From contig CAXXGM010000007.1 of the NCBI GenBank assembly GCA_963677325.2, forward strand, positions 62,001 to 126,000: DNA of 64,000 nt, in the 5' to 3' direction. Numbering within the stretch: the first letter of the stretch is position 1; every line of letters starts with the position of its first letter. This document shows positions 1 through 7,655 of this stretch, in pieces. The position numbers were made by a program, and so were the translations under genes. This DNA comes from G963677325 sp963677325. GTDB taxonomy: Bacteria; Bacteroidota; Bacteroidia; Bacteroidales; Prolixibacteraceae. Below the pieces are notes generated by a model, which saw only the letters and a program-made list of their open reading frames with translations, had not been told where the DNA came from and did not search any database.

Positions 1-1998
1 GGTGCCTAAAATCGGGACATGTTGTTCATCCAGCTTTGTGGCCAGATTATTCGGGATCTGACCGCCCATGGATAAGATCACTCCCTTTGGCTGTTCAAAG
101 TCACAGATATCAAGGACTCTTTCATGAGTCAGTTCGTCAAAATAGAGCCTGTCGCAGGTATCGTAATCGGTGGATACCGTTTCAGGATTGTAGTTGATCA
201 TTACCGAGCGGAATCCTTCTTTACGGATGGTATTGGCTGCATTTACGGAGCACCAGTCAAATTCAACGGAAGATCCGATGCGGTAAGCGCCCGAACCAAG
301 AACAATGACTGATTTCCCGTCATGGGGAAATTCAACGTCATTTTCAGTGCCATTGTACGTGATGTAAAGGTAATTGGTCATGGCCGGATATTCTCCAGCC
401 AAAGTATCAATCTGCTTTACAACAGGAACTATTCCAAGATTTTTACGGAATTCCCTGACTTTTAAGACATCCTTATTTATTTTTTTATCGGTACTCTTAA
501 GAATAATCCTGGCAAGCTGAAAATCTGAATACCCTTGTTTTTTGGCTAATTTCAGCAGTTCAAAGGGCAGTTCTTCGAGTGAATTATACTTGACCAGCTC
601 ACACTTAAGATTATAAATATTGAGGAGCTTTTGCAGGAACCACTTATCAATACGGGTAATTTCCCATATTTGATCAACAGTATATCCTTTATCCAGGGCT
701 TCTTCCAAAGCCAGGATACGCCGGTCGGTCGGGTGCTTTAATTCCTGTTCGATATCGGTGATCTGCATTTCCTCCTTGTTTCCAACAAATCCGTGCATTC
801 CCACGCCAACCATCCGGATCCCTTTCTGAATGGCTTCTTCAAAGGAGCGGCCAATGGCCATAATCTCACCAACGGATTTCATGCTTGATCCCAGATTTTT
901 GGATACTCCCACAAATTTGTTGAGGTCCCAGCGTGGGATCTTAACAACGATATAGTCCAGCGCTGGTTCAAAACAGGCGGTAGTGACTTTCGTTACTGAA
1001 TTTTTCAGTTCATGAAGTCCATATCCAAGTCCCAGCTTTGCTGCTACAAAGGCTAACGGGTATCCGGTAGCCTTTGAGGCCAGGGCCGATGATCTTGAAA
1101 GACGCGCATTTACTTCAATTACCCGGTAATCTTCTGAATCAGGGTCGAGGGCAAACTGAACGTTACATTCACCGATCACTCCGATTTTCCGGATGATTTT
1201 AATTGAAAGCGCTCTTAATTTATGGTATTCGTCATTGGAAAGGGTTTGTGAGGGTGCAACAACGATGGATTCCCCCGTATGAATCCCGAGCGGATCAAAG
1301 TTCTCCATATTACACACCGTAATACAGTTATCGTAAATATCACGAACAACCTCATACTCTACTTCCTTCCATCCTTTGATGGATTCTTCAACCAAAATCT
1401 GGGGGGAGTAGGAGAAGGCATTTTCGGCCAATTTGTTCAGTTCCTCCTCGTTTGAACAGAATCCTGATCCCAATCCTCCCAAGGTGTAAGCTGCACGGAT
1501 AATGAGCGGGAATCCAAGCTGTTTCGCCGCTTCTCTGGCCTTTTCAATGGAATCGCAGGCAATGCTTTTGGGCGTCAATACATCAATCTCATGCAGAATT
1601 CCCGAGAATATTTCCCGGTCCTCCGTGTTGATGATCGATTGAACCGGGGTTCCTACCACCTTGATGTTGTATTTATCCAAAACTCCATTTCTGAACAAAT
1701 CAACCCCGCAATTCAGGGCTGTCTGACCACCGAAAGCCAGCAAAATACCATCCGGTCTTTCCTTTTCGATGACTTTTTCAACGAAATAGGCGGTGACGGG
1801 AAGAAAATAGATCTTATCGGCAATATCTTCGGAGGTCTGAATGGTGGCAATGTTGGGATTGATGAGTATGGTATAAACTCCTTCTTCTTTCAGCGCTTTT
1901 AAGGCCTGGGAGCCTGAATAGTCGAATTCACCGGCTTCACCGATTTTCAATGCCCCTGAACCGAGGACAATTGCTTTCTTGATATTCGAATTTATCAT
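1..1998 (-). CDS. carB: Carbamoyl-phosphate synthase large subunit (partial, N-terminal 666 codons)
   Basis: Synthesises carbamoyl phosphate from bicarbonate, ammonia supplied by CarA, and two ATP; the product feeds both arginine and pyrimidine synthesis. The frame is open from the ATG at 1998 to base 1 without a stop, so the C-terminal third lies outside the window. The start reads MINSNIKKAIVLGSGALKIG, the usual family N-terminus, and a second copy of the ATP-grasp pre-domain motif (VIVLGSGAYRIGSSVEFDW) appears about 580 codons in, as expected for the two internally homologous halves. The last visible residues (MGGQIPNNLA) belong to the second half. The ATG follows directly after the carA stop codon with no gap, so the two subunits are co-transcribed and probably translationally coupled. 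Confidence 0.96.
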   Translation of the reverse strand, partial: MINSNIKKAIVLGSGALKIGEAGEFDYSGSQALKALKEEGVYTILINPNIATIQTSEDIADKIYFLPVTAYFVEKVIEKERPDGILLAFGGQTALNCGVDLFRNGVLDKYNIKVVGTPVQSIINTEDREIFSGILHEIDVLTPKSIACDSIEKAREAAKQLGFPLIIRAAYTLGGLGSGFCSNEEELNKLAENAFSYSPQILVEESIKGWKEVEYEVVRDIYDNCITVCNMENFDPLGIHTGESIVVAPSQTLSNDEYHKLRALSIKIIRKIGVIGECNVQFALDPDSEDYRVIEVNARLSRSSALASKATGYPLAFVAAKLGLGYGLHELKNSVTKVTTACFEPALDYIVVKIPRWDLNKFVGVSKNLGSSMKSVGEIMAIGRSFEEAIQKGIRMVGVGMHGFVGNKEEMQITDIEQELKHPTDRRILALEEALDKGYTVDQIWEITRIDKWFLQKLLNIYNLKCELVKYNSLEELPFELLKLAKKQGYSDFQLARIILKSTDKKINKDVLKVREFRKNLGIVPVVKQIDTLAGEYPAMTNYLYITYNGTENDVEFPHDGKSVIVLGSGAYRIGSSVEFDWCSVNAANTIRKEGFRSVMINYNPETVSTDYDTCDRLYFDELTHERVLDICDFEQPKGVILSMGGQIPNNLATKLDEQHVPILGT

Positions 1999-3099
1999 TT
2001 AGTTTTGAGTTTTGACAGGTGAAGATTTAGAGATTCTTACATTTTCCATAAAGTCATCGAACAGGAATTCTGTATCTACCGGGCCTGATGAGGCCTCGGG
2101 ATGGAATTGGGTGGAGAAGAAAGGTTTGGTTTTATGTCTTATCCCTTCATTGGTTTCATCATTAACATTAATAAACAATGGTTCCCAGTCGGAAGGCAGT
2201 GTTTTGTCGTCAATGGCGAAACCGTGATTCTGTGATGTAATAAAGCAGCGGTTTGTTCCTTTCAGCAGAACCGGCTGATTGTGACTTCTGTGTCCGTATT
2301 TCAGCTTGTAAGTTGTACCTCCGGCGGCTAATCCAAGGAGCTGATTGCCAAGGCATATCCCCATGATTGGTTTTTCCCGCCCGATGGCCTTCCTGATATG
2401 CTTTACAGTGATTTCGCACATGGCGGGATCTCCGGGACCATTTGTTAAAAATAAGCCATCATATTCCATCTGATTGAAATCATAATCCCATGGTACTCTT
2501 ATCACGGTTGCATTCCGGTTAATCAGGCAACGGATAATATTATTCTTGACTCCACAGTCTACGAGGACTATTTTATATTCACCGTTTCCATAAGTTTCGA
2601 TCTTATTGGAACTGGCAATTTCAACCAGATTCACTTTATTTGGATCGAAGAAATCGATGATCTCATCCTCAAATTCAATCTTCCCAAGCATCGAACCTTT
2701 TTCACGGAGTATTTTGGTCAAGGCACGGGTATCGATATCGAAAATTCCCGGAACGTGCTGTAATTTCAGCCAATCGCCCAGGCTCATCATGGCATTCCAA
2801 TGACTGAACGCCACTGAGTAATCGGAGATAATCAATCCGCTGATGTGAATTTTGTTTGATTCAAAATGGCGGTGAATTCCATTCTCCATTAGTTCATGAG
2901 GGACACCATAGTTTCCGATCAGGGGATAGGTGGATACCAAAATCTGCCCAGTATAGGAAGGATCCGTGAGGCTTTCGGGATATCCGGTCATGGCAGTATA
3001 AAAAACAACCTCCCCGGCTATTGATTTCTCATAACCGAAAGATTTTCCTTCGAAGGCTGTTCCGTCCTCAAGTATCAGTCTTACTTTTCGCATTGTCAT
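1999..3099 (-). CDS. carA: Carbamoyl-phosphate synthase small subunit (glutaminase)
   Basis: Hydrolyses glutamine and passes ammonia to CarB. The 366-residue protein has the CPSase small-chain domain at about residues 5-140 (motif FYTAMTGYPESLTDPSY) and a class I glutamine amidotransferase domain at about 175-350. The triad is visible: Cys249 in GICLGNQ, His333 and Glu335 in QFHPEAS. Length is normal for the family. The start may be Met1 or Met3. It is the first gene of a carA-carB operon whose promoter and leader lie at 3100-3290 and look regulated by attenuation. It sits near the arginine genes but points the other way. Confidence 0.97.
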   Translation of the reverse strand: MTMRKVRLILEDGTAFEGKSFGYEKSIAGEVVFYTAMTGYPESLTDPSYTGQILVSTYPLIGNYGVPHELMENGIHRHFESNKIHISGLIISDYSVAFSHWNAMMSLGDWLKLQHVPGIFDIDTRALTKILREKGSMLGKIEFEDEIIDFFDPNKVNLVEIASSNKIETYGNGEYKIVLVDCGVKNNIIRCLINRNATVIRVPWDYDFNQMEYDGLFLTNGPGDPAMCEITVKHIRKAIGREKPIMGICLGNQLLGLAAGGTTYKLKYGHRSHNQPVLLKGTNRCFITSQNHGFAIDDKTLPSDWEPLFINVNDETNEGIRHKTKPFFSTQFHPEASSGPVDTEFLFDDFMENVRISKSSPVKTQN

Positions 3100-3130
3100 C
3101 AGCTTTATTCTGGTATTAATTTATTTCAGC

Positions 3131-3153
3131 AGGGCAGGGACCAAGCCCTGCCC
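3131..3153. repeat. GC-rich hairpin in carA leader
   Basis: The arms GGGCAGGG (3132-3139) and CCCTGCCC (3146-3153) form a GC-rich stem in otherwise AT-rich DNA. It lies in the carA leader, downstream of the leader terminator on the minus strand. It resembles the generic GC-rich palindromes at 14670 and 36187 and is probably a dispersed repeat rather than a dedicated regulator. Confidence 0.5.
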
Positions 3154-3161
3154 CTACAATC

Positions 3162-3208
3162 AAAAAAAATGCGTTTTCACTACCTTTTGATCAGCAGTAA
3201 AAACGCAT
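3162..3208 (-). terminator. Intrinsic terminator inside the carAB leader
   Basis: On the minus strand, arm 3208-3197 pairs with arm 3180-3169 (11 of 12 pairs, core ATGCGTTTT), and the second arm is followed at once by a run of T (3169-3162). It sits 63 bases before carA and downstream of a consensus promoter at 3257-3288. There is no other minus-strand gene upstream for it to end, so it most likely terminates carAB leader transcripts conditionally. Confidence 0.75.
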
Positions 3209-3224
3209 CTTTCAGCGCTCTCAT
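3180..3224 (-). CDS. Putative carAB leader peptide (14 residues)
   Basis: A short frame from ATG at 3224 reads MRALKDAFLLLIKR and stops with TAG at 3182-3180. It runs through the first arm and loop of the leader terminator and its stop codon touches the second arm. A ribosome finishing this peptide would cover the first arm and prevent the terminator from folding. A GAGG lies just before the ATG. Arg occurs twice and U-rich codons (TTT TTA) lie inside the stem. Translation is inferred from geometry only. Confidence 0.45.
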   Translation of the reverse strand: MRALKDAFLLLIKR

Positions 3225-3256
3225 CCTCGATATTCGAAATAGATGTCGCACGGGCA

Positions 3257-3288
3257 CAAAAGTAGTTTAAATCTTTAAAAATCGCAAA
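3257..3288 (-). promoter_or_regulatory. Bacteroidota-type promoter for carAB
   Basis: On the minus strand a TTTG box (3288-3285) is followed after exactly 20 bases by TACTTTTG (3264-3257). This fits the Bacteroides primary-sigma consensus TTTG-N19/20-TAnnTTTG. Transcription should start near 3250, giving a leader of about 150 bases before carA. Confidence 0.7.
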
Positions 3289-3693
3289 GAGAAATCTTAT
3301 TAAATTGTAAAGTTATGAATTGCAAACTGCGAATTAGACGAATCGTTGGATCAGCGAAGCTAAATGGGGGACGAATTAACACGAAAATATCTGAACCTGG
3401 ATTAAGCTGATTAAAGGATTACGCAGATTTTTCTGCTTCTTGATTTTTCGTTTTCTATCCAACCATTCTTTTACATCTTTATCCTTGTGTGCCGATAGAT
3501 TATCAATTAACTTTATAGAGGTAACGGCAAAACATATTTGAAAATTTTTTACGCATAAATTATGAATTTAAATACTAATTTATTAACTTAATTAAAAGAT
3601 AGTTGCTCCTTGCTTAATAGCTGTAACTTACTGTAATAATTAATGATCAGGATTTTAAAAATAAATTTATCAGATTAATTAATACTGCTGATT
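3289..3693. other. Gene-free, AT-rich gap with repeat words
   Basis: No convincing gene is visible. The stretch 3339-3363 contains the words ACGAATC, GGATCAGCGAAGCTAA, whose reverse complements recur at 7548-7573 and 36270-36296. Bases 3371-3430 hold the degenerate 'aacacgaaaat ... attacgcagattttt' type of word repeat. The right part must contain the promoter of the lipoprotein gene, but no clear consensus match was found. Confidence 0.5.
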
Positions 3694-4695
3694 ATGAAAA
3701 CGTGGATTTACGCCTTGATTCTCATTTTCGGAATGGTTCAGGCTGGGTGTATTGGAAGACATCCCAAAATTGGTTTTCTTCTGCATGGTTATGATAGTCC
3801 TCGTTGGACGAAGGACCAGCAATTTTTTGTCGATGCAGTCAAACGGCAAAAGGGTACTGTTATCGTGAGGGATGCCGGAAATTCACAGGAAACACAGATC
3901 AAACAGGCTTCTGAACTGATTGATGAGGGAGTTTCTGTATTGGTGGTTATCCCGGTTGATCTTTATGTTGCAGGTAAAATTGTGGAATTGGCACATGAAA
4001 ATGAAATAAAAGTCATTGCTTATGACAGAATGATAAACAATTGTCCGCTCGACTATTATGTTTCTGCGGATAATTTGAAGATCGGAGAATTACAGGCCAA
4101 ATCAATCTCGAAGGTTAAACCTCATGGCAATTATGCCCTGATTGGAGGTGCCCCGTTTGATAATAACAGCCGGATGGTCTATGTCGGACAAATGAATATT
4201 TTGCAGCCCCTTGTTGACCATGGGGATATTTCAATTGCTTATATGGAATTTGGCAAAAAATGGTCAACGTATGAAGGTTACAGGCTGGCAATGAATGCCT
4301 TGAATGCGACGGCAAATAATATTAATGCTATGCTCTGCGGAAATGATGCAATGGCGCTTGGTGCTATCAGAGCTTTGAAGGAAAGGGGATTGGCGGGAGA
4401 AGTAGCTGTTGCCGGACAGGATGCAGATTTGCCCAATATACAGGAAATTATTGCCGGGAACCAGACCATGACTGTTTTCAAAAAAATAAGAACGATGGCA
4501 CAAACTGCAGCAGAATTGGCAATGCATTTATATAAAAATGAGCAGGTTGAGCAACCGTATACTTTAGTGGACAATGGATACCGCCTTGTACCTTCTTATC
4601 TCGTAGATGCAGAACCGGTGGATATAAGCAATATTAAATTGACTGTTGTCGCTGAAGGGTTTCAACAGGAGAATGAGGTATTTAAAAAGAAATAA
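3694..4695 (+). CDS. Periplasmic sugar-binding lipoprotein, XylF-like
   Basis: A 333-residue periplasmic-binding-protein type 1 domain. The N-terminus is a lipoprotein-type signal peptide with Cys19 after VQAG. The sequence resembles D-xylose binding proteins: a start like KIGFLLHGYDSPRW, the IAYDRMI and YVSADN segments near residues 110-125, and AMLCGNDAMALGAIRAL and VAGQDADLPN in the second lobe. Such proteins deliver sugars to ABC importers or to sensor kinases, but no permease, ATPase or kinase gene lies nearby. It therefore looks like an orphan binding protein; its real ligand is not predictable from sequence alone. Confidence 0.8.
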   Translation: MKTWIYALILIFGMVQAGCIGRHPKIGFLLHGYDSPRWTKDQQFFVDAVKRQKGTVIVRDAGNSQETQIKQASELIDEGVSVLVVIPVDLYVAGKIVELAHENEIKVIAYDRMINNCPLDYYVSADNLKIGELQAKSISKVKPHGNYALIGGAPFDNNSRMVYVGQMNILQPLVDHGDISIAYMEFGKKWSTYEGYRLAMNALNATANNINAMLCGNDAMALGAIRALKERGLAGEVAVAGQDADLPNIQEIIAGNQTMTVFKKIRTMAQTAAELAMHLYKNEQVEQPYTLVDNGYRLVPSYLVDAEPVDISNIKLTVVAEGFQQENEVFKKK

Positions 4696-4880
4696 TCCAA
4701 CGGAAAATAACTTATTCTGCATCAGTGTCGTAAATACCGGCAGCAATTCCCAGGTCTCCATACCACTTCTTGCCGTATTTACGAGTGAGAGGTTCCAGCC
4801 TAACGTCTTCAGCCTAATAACCTGATTCACACAGATCGCCCCCGGTGAAACTTTCCCCTGTTTGATGTTTGGAATTTGCT

Positions 4881-4926
4881 ATTATCATTATCCATTGTCC
4901 ATTAACCATTAACCATTATCCATTGT
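4881..4926. repeat. Heptamer repeat (ccattaa type), left copy
   Basis: Variants of the 7-mer CCATTAA/CCATTAT/CCATTGT follow each other here and overlap the stop codon of the adjacent peptidase gene. This is the reverse complement of the TTAATGG array at 5365-5431, so the gene is bracketed by inverted copies of the same heptamer. Confidence 0.7.
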
Positions 4927-5359
4927 CCCAGAGGGTGTAATCATATTGCCCGTAGGATTCCGCGCCTTTTTGACGGGTATCGATGTGAAAGTGGCCTTTG
5001 TAGATTCCAAATCCTTTGATGCCACAGCTGTAAAGAAGGCTGAAAAGATCATCACAATTGCGGATTTGATCAGCCACAAGCTTATGATTGCGGACCATAA
5101 AATCGAGCGCCATTCCTTTTAAATGAAAAGAATCCGGAGCACCGCCGGAGAGTTGATTGCATAAGAAAGTACGATAGGAGCTTGTGATAAAGACGGGCTC
5201 GGAGATGAAGTTTCGGATGACCTGAACCGCGAAGATCAGCCGGCTGTCCAGGATATGGGTGTTACGCGTGTAATCGGGACATTTGGTAAAGAATTCACGC
5301 TCAAGAAAGTTCTTTGAGACCCTTTTTTGAGAGTTGCGAATGATGGTGGTAATCATCAT
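4916..5359 (-). CDS. M15A-type zinc peptidase (D,D-carboxypeptidase-like)
   Basis: A 147-residue protein of the peptidase M15A family, which cleaves peptidoglycan cross-links or is encoded in phage lysis modules. The motif ITSSYRTFLCN is followed by SFHLKGMALDF (zinc ligands His79 and Asp86) and by GFGIYKGHFHIDTR (His125), the usual zinc site. No signal peptide is visible, which is common for this small form. The last codons and the stop lie in a heptamer repeat, and a longer heptamer array begins six bases upstream of the start. It stands alone between repeats and may be a cargo or remnant gene. Confidence 0.8.
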   Translation of the reverse strand: MMITTIIRNSQKRVSKNFLEREFFTKCPDYTRNTHILDSRLIFAVQVIRNFISEPVFITSSYRTFLCNQLSGGAPDSFHLKGMALDFMVRNHKLVADQIRNCDDLFSLLYSCGIKGFGIYKGHFHIDTRQKGAESYGQYDYTLWDNG

Positions 5360-5364
5360 GTGAA

Positions 5365-5431
5365 TTAATGGTTAATGGTTAATGGTTAATGGTTAATGGT
5401 TAATGGTTAATGGTTAATGGTTAATGGTTAA
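5365..5431. repeat. Tandem heptamer array (TTAATGG)n, about 9.5 copies
   Basis: Perfect head-to-tail copies of TTAATGG run directly upstream of the M15 peptidase start codon on the minus strand. Slippage would change the distance between any promoter and the gene, or the 5' untranslated leader. It is too short and regular for a CRISPR array. Confidence 0.9.
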
Positions 5432-5790
5432 CGATAGCTCACTAAGTCTCTCTAAGTTATACACAAAGTTTCACAAAGTTTATTGTGGAACTTTGTGTTT
5501 AAACCTTGTGTGACTTTGTGACCTGAATAACGGTTAATGATTGATTAGAACACGGATGACACGGATGAGACGGATGACCACGGAATTCAATTACGAATTA
5601 CGAAAAAGAACTACAGATCATCTGAAGACGATACAAAATTCATACAGATCACCCTTAATAAAACTTGGAATTAGAACACGGATGACACGGATGTTACAGA
5701 TGACCACAGATTTTTGGTAAATAAAATTAAGAACGCGGGGGTGAAACTTATGAGGGTCGGGAGATCGGACGCATGATTCGCATTATTAAT
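5432..5790. repeat. Gap with dispersed word repeats before argR
   Basis: No gene is visible. Bases 5440-5525 carry words such as CACAAAGTTTCACAAAG and ACTTTGTG in inverted arrangement, seen again at 10244-10325 and 41285-41365. Bases 5548-5582 and 5672-5712 repeat GAACACGGATGACACGGATG. These are low-information dispersed repeats. Confidence 0.6.
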
Positions 5791-5796
5791 AAATAT

Positions 5797-5817
5797 TTAT
5801 GCATAAAAATTGCATAA
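5797..5817. promoter_or_regulatory. Candidate ArgR operator (perfect inverted repeat)
   Basis: TTATGCA (5797-5803) and TGCATAA (5811-5817) are exact inverted arms around TAAAAAT. The A/T-rich centre and TGCAT half-sites are reminiscent of ARG boxes bound by ArgR. It lies 53 bases before the argR start, which fits autoregulation. The match to the enterobacterial box is imperfect in spacing, so this is inference. Confidence 0.5.
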
Positions 5818-5869
5818 ATGGAATATTATTCGGTATTATTGCACCTTTAAACGGAATAATTATTCATTT

Positions 5870-6349
5870 GTGAAGAACAGGACGGAAAGAATAGGATTGA
5901 TCAAGAAGATTATTTCTGAAGAAGTCATTAGTAATCAGGATGAATTGTCACTTCGTTTGAAGGAACTGGGCTCGGAGGTGACGCAGGCCACGCTCTCCAG
6001 GGACCTGAAATTTATGCAGGTGACAAAGGTAAACGAAGGTGGAAAGGGTTATGTGTACCGTCTTTCCCCGAACGGATATGTTAGTTCTTCTGCCGAAAGC
6101 GAACGCTCCGGAGGAAATTATCTGGCGAATGCGGTTCTTGGAATTGAATTTTCTGCCAACCTTGGCGTTTTAAAAACAATGCCGGGTTACGCCAACAGCA
6201 TCGCCATCCTGATCGATAAATATAATGCAAAAGAATTGTTGGGAACTGTTGCAGGGGATGATACAGTTCTGATTATTGTTCGTGAAGGAATAAATCGCAC
6301 TGATGTTATAGGAGTCTTAAATAAGATTTTACCGGGGTTAAGAAATTAG
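5870..6349 (+). CDS. argR: Arginine repressor ArgR
   Basis: Hexameric arginine-sensing regulator. I choose the GTG at 5870 because the protein then begins VKNRTERIGLIKKIIS, the normal family N-terminus, and has the usual length (159 residues); the frame extends upstream only to a TTG inside the palindrome. The winged helix covers about residues 1-70, with the recognition motif TQATLSRDLK. The C-terminal oligomerisation and arginine-binding domain includes GTVAGDDTVLII, with the Asp-Asp pair that contacts arginine in the family. It opens the arginine cluster, with a likely operator upstream at 5797-5817. Confidence 0.93.
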   Translation: MKNRTERIGLIKKIISEEVISNQDELSLRLKELGSEVTQATLSRDLKFMQVTKVNEGGKGYVYRLSPNGYVSSSAESERSGGNYLANAVLGIEFSANLGVLKTMPGYANSIAILIDKYNAKELLGTVAGDDTVLIIVREGINRTDVIGVLNKILPGLRN

Positions 6350-6606
6350 GAATTACGGATCAATGTCGTTTAGTTAAGAAGTTAATGGTTACAGAGAGAA
6401 AAAAATTTACCACGGAGACACGGAGAACACAGAGATTCATAGAGAGAAAATATGAACATTGTTTAAAAAGGATACAGAGAGGAGGCGTTGCCTCTTTCCG
6501 AGATCACAGAGAAAGACAAAGAGGTGTTCTAATTTTACTTAGCTAATCGACATTGAATTGCGAATTAGGAATCAGAAATTACGAAATTATATTTCATTGA
6601 GTCATA
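6350..6606. repeat. Intergenic word repeats
   Basis: Contains ACCACGGAGACACGGAG words (about 6410-6430), a small palindrome GAGGAGGCGTTGCCTC (6480-6496) and AATTACGAAATT-type words (6550-6590). No terminator with a clear U run and no small gene was found. Confidence 0.5.
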
Positions 6607-7290
6607 ATGAATTTTAAGAGTAAAGAAAGGAATGAGTCAAAACCGGAAATTAAGGTTTTGATTGCCGGAGAAGAGCATCTTCGTTATGTGGATGAGATAA
6701 ATGATACCATTGAGAAGGCTTCCAAGGAAAGGGGAACGGGTATCGCCCGACGCACTTATGAGTACATCGCTTCCAAAATGATGGAGGGGAAAGCCATTAT
6801 TGCCCTGGAGGGTGAGAAGTTTGCAGGGTTTTGTTACATTGAATCGTGGGGTGATGCGAAATACGTGGCCAATTCCGGGCTTATTGTTCATTGGGACTAC
6901 CGGGGCCTTGGCCTTGCAAAGAGAATAAAACACAAGGCATTTGCGCTTTCGCGTAAAAAGTATCCTGATGCAAAGCTCTTCGGACTCACGACAGGGCTCG
7001 CTGTGATGAAGATCAATTCAGAACTGGGGTACCGGCCTGTTACCTTCTCAGAGCTGACCCAGGACGAACAGTTCTGGAAAGGATGCCAGAGTTGTGTCAA
7101 TTACGATATATTGATGAGGACCAATAAAACGAAATGTTTGTGCACAGGTATGTTGTATGATCCGGAATGGGAAAAGTCGATCAAAAAGCCAAAGACCCCA
7201 TTTGCCATTTTCAAAGAATGGCTGGAGAAGCGCAATAATGGTAATGAGAAATTGTCATTCTCATCGATAAGCTGGATTTTCGGGAGATAA
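6607..7290 (+). CDS. GNAT-family acyltransferase, candidate N-acylglutamate synthase
   Basis: A 227-residue GNAT protein. The acyl-CoA pyrophosphate-binding loop is RGLGLA (Arg99-Ala104) after the strand NSGLIVHWDY. A pattern of Cys160, Cys163, Cys177 and Cys179 follows the core and could bind a metal. It lies between argR and argG, where the first step of arginine synthesis (acylation of glutamate) is otherwise missing. Since the carbamoyltransferase downstream carries the succinyl-type signature, I infer that this enzyme makes N-succinyl- or N-acetylglutamate. It is not a classical ArgA (no kinase-like domain) nor ArgJ. Confidence 0.7.
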   Translation: MNFKSKERNESKPEIKVLIAGEEHLRYVDEINDTIEKASKERGTGIARRTYEYIASKMMEGKAIIALEGEKFAGFCYIESWGDAKYVANSGLIVHWDYRGLGLAKRIKHKAFALSRKKYPDAKLFGLTTGLAVMKINSELGYRPVTFSELTQDEQFWKGCQSCVNYDILMRTNKTKCLCTGMLYDPEWEKSIKKPKTPFAIFKEWLEKRNNGNEKLSFSSISWIFGR

Positions 7291-7341
7291 TTTGATGAAT
7301 TATAAATTATAAATTACGAATTGAGAATTAAAAATTAGCTT

Positions 7342-7481
7342 CCATTGCCGTCAGCTTCAGCTGACGGGAGATGTTTGAATTGGAGTTGGCTTTAGCTACA
7401 TTGATGATTTTATTTTTAGAATGCGGCTAAAGCCTTTTTGAATCAGCATCTTCATCCGTCAGCTGAAGCTGACGGCAATGG
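7342..7481. repeat. REPIN-like nested inverted repeat
   Basis: A 26-bp arm (7342-7367) is repeated as its exact reverse complement at 7456-7481, and each arm is itself palindromic (CCGTCAGC...GCTGACGG). An inner pair GGCTTTAGC (7388-7396) and GCTAAAGCC (7426-7434) nests inside. The 140-base unit can fold into one long cruciform. It resembles paired REP elements mobilised by RAYT-type transposases. Confidence 0.85.
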
Positions 7482-7655
7482 ATGGGGAAGCGATTTAAAG
7501 ATTAAGGAATTAAGAAATGAATGAAAGAATTAAGAGCTTTCGTGAAAATTAGCTTCGCTGATCTTCGATTCGTCCTTAATTCGTGAAATTAGCACATTTA
7601 ATTAAAGTAATTCTCATATTATGAGATTAGGACACCAAATAAGAGAAAAAAAATA
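7482..7655. promoter_or_regulatory. argG upstream region with palindrome TCTCATATTATGAGA
   Basis: TCTCATA (7612-7618) and TATGAGA (7620-7626) are exact arms around one base, 29 bases before argG. It may be an operator or an mRNA 5' hairpin. It does not match the palindrome before argR, so a shared regulator is not supported. Bases 7548-7573 hold the dispersed word AGCTTCGCTGATCTTCGATTC. Confidence 0.4.

Noticed and set aside
1591..1902. Plus-strand frame inside carB
   Set aside because: It runs opposite to a clear carB frame and encodes no recognisable protein.
5365..5431. Possible CRISPR array
   Set aside because: The units are seven bases and contiguous, with no spacers.
5810..5869. Longer argR start at a TTG inside the palindrome
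   Set aside because: The GTG at 5870 gives the normal family N-terminus and length, and the upstream part shows no homology.
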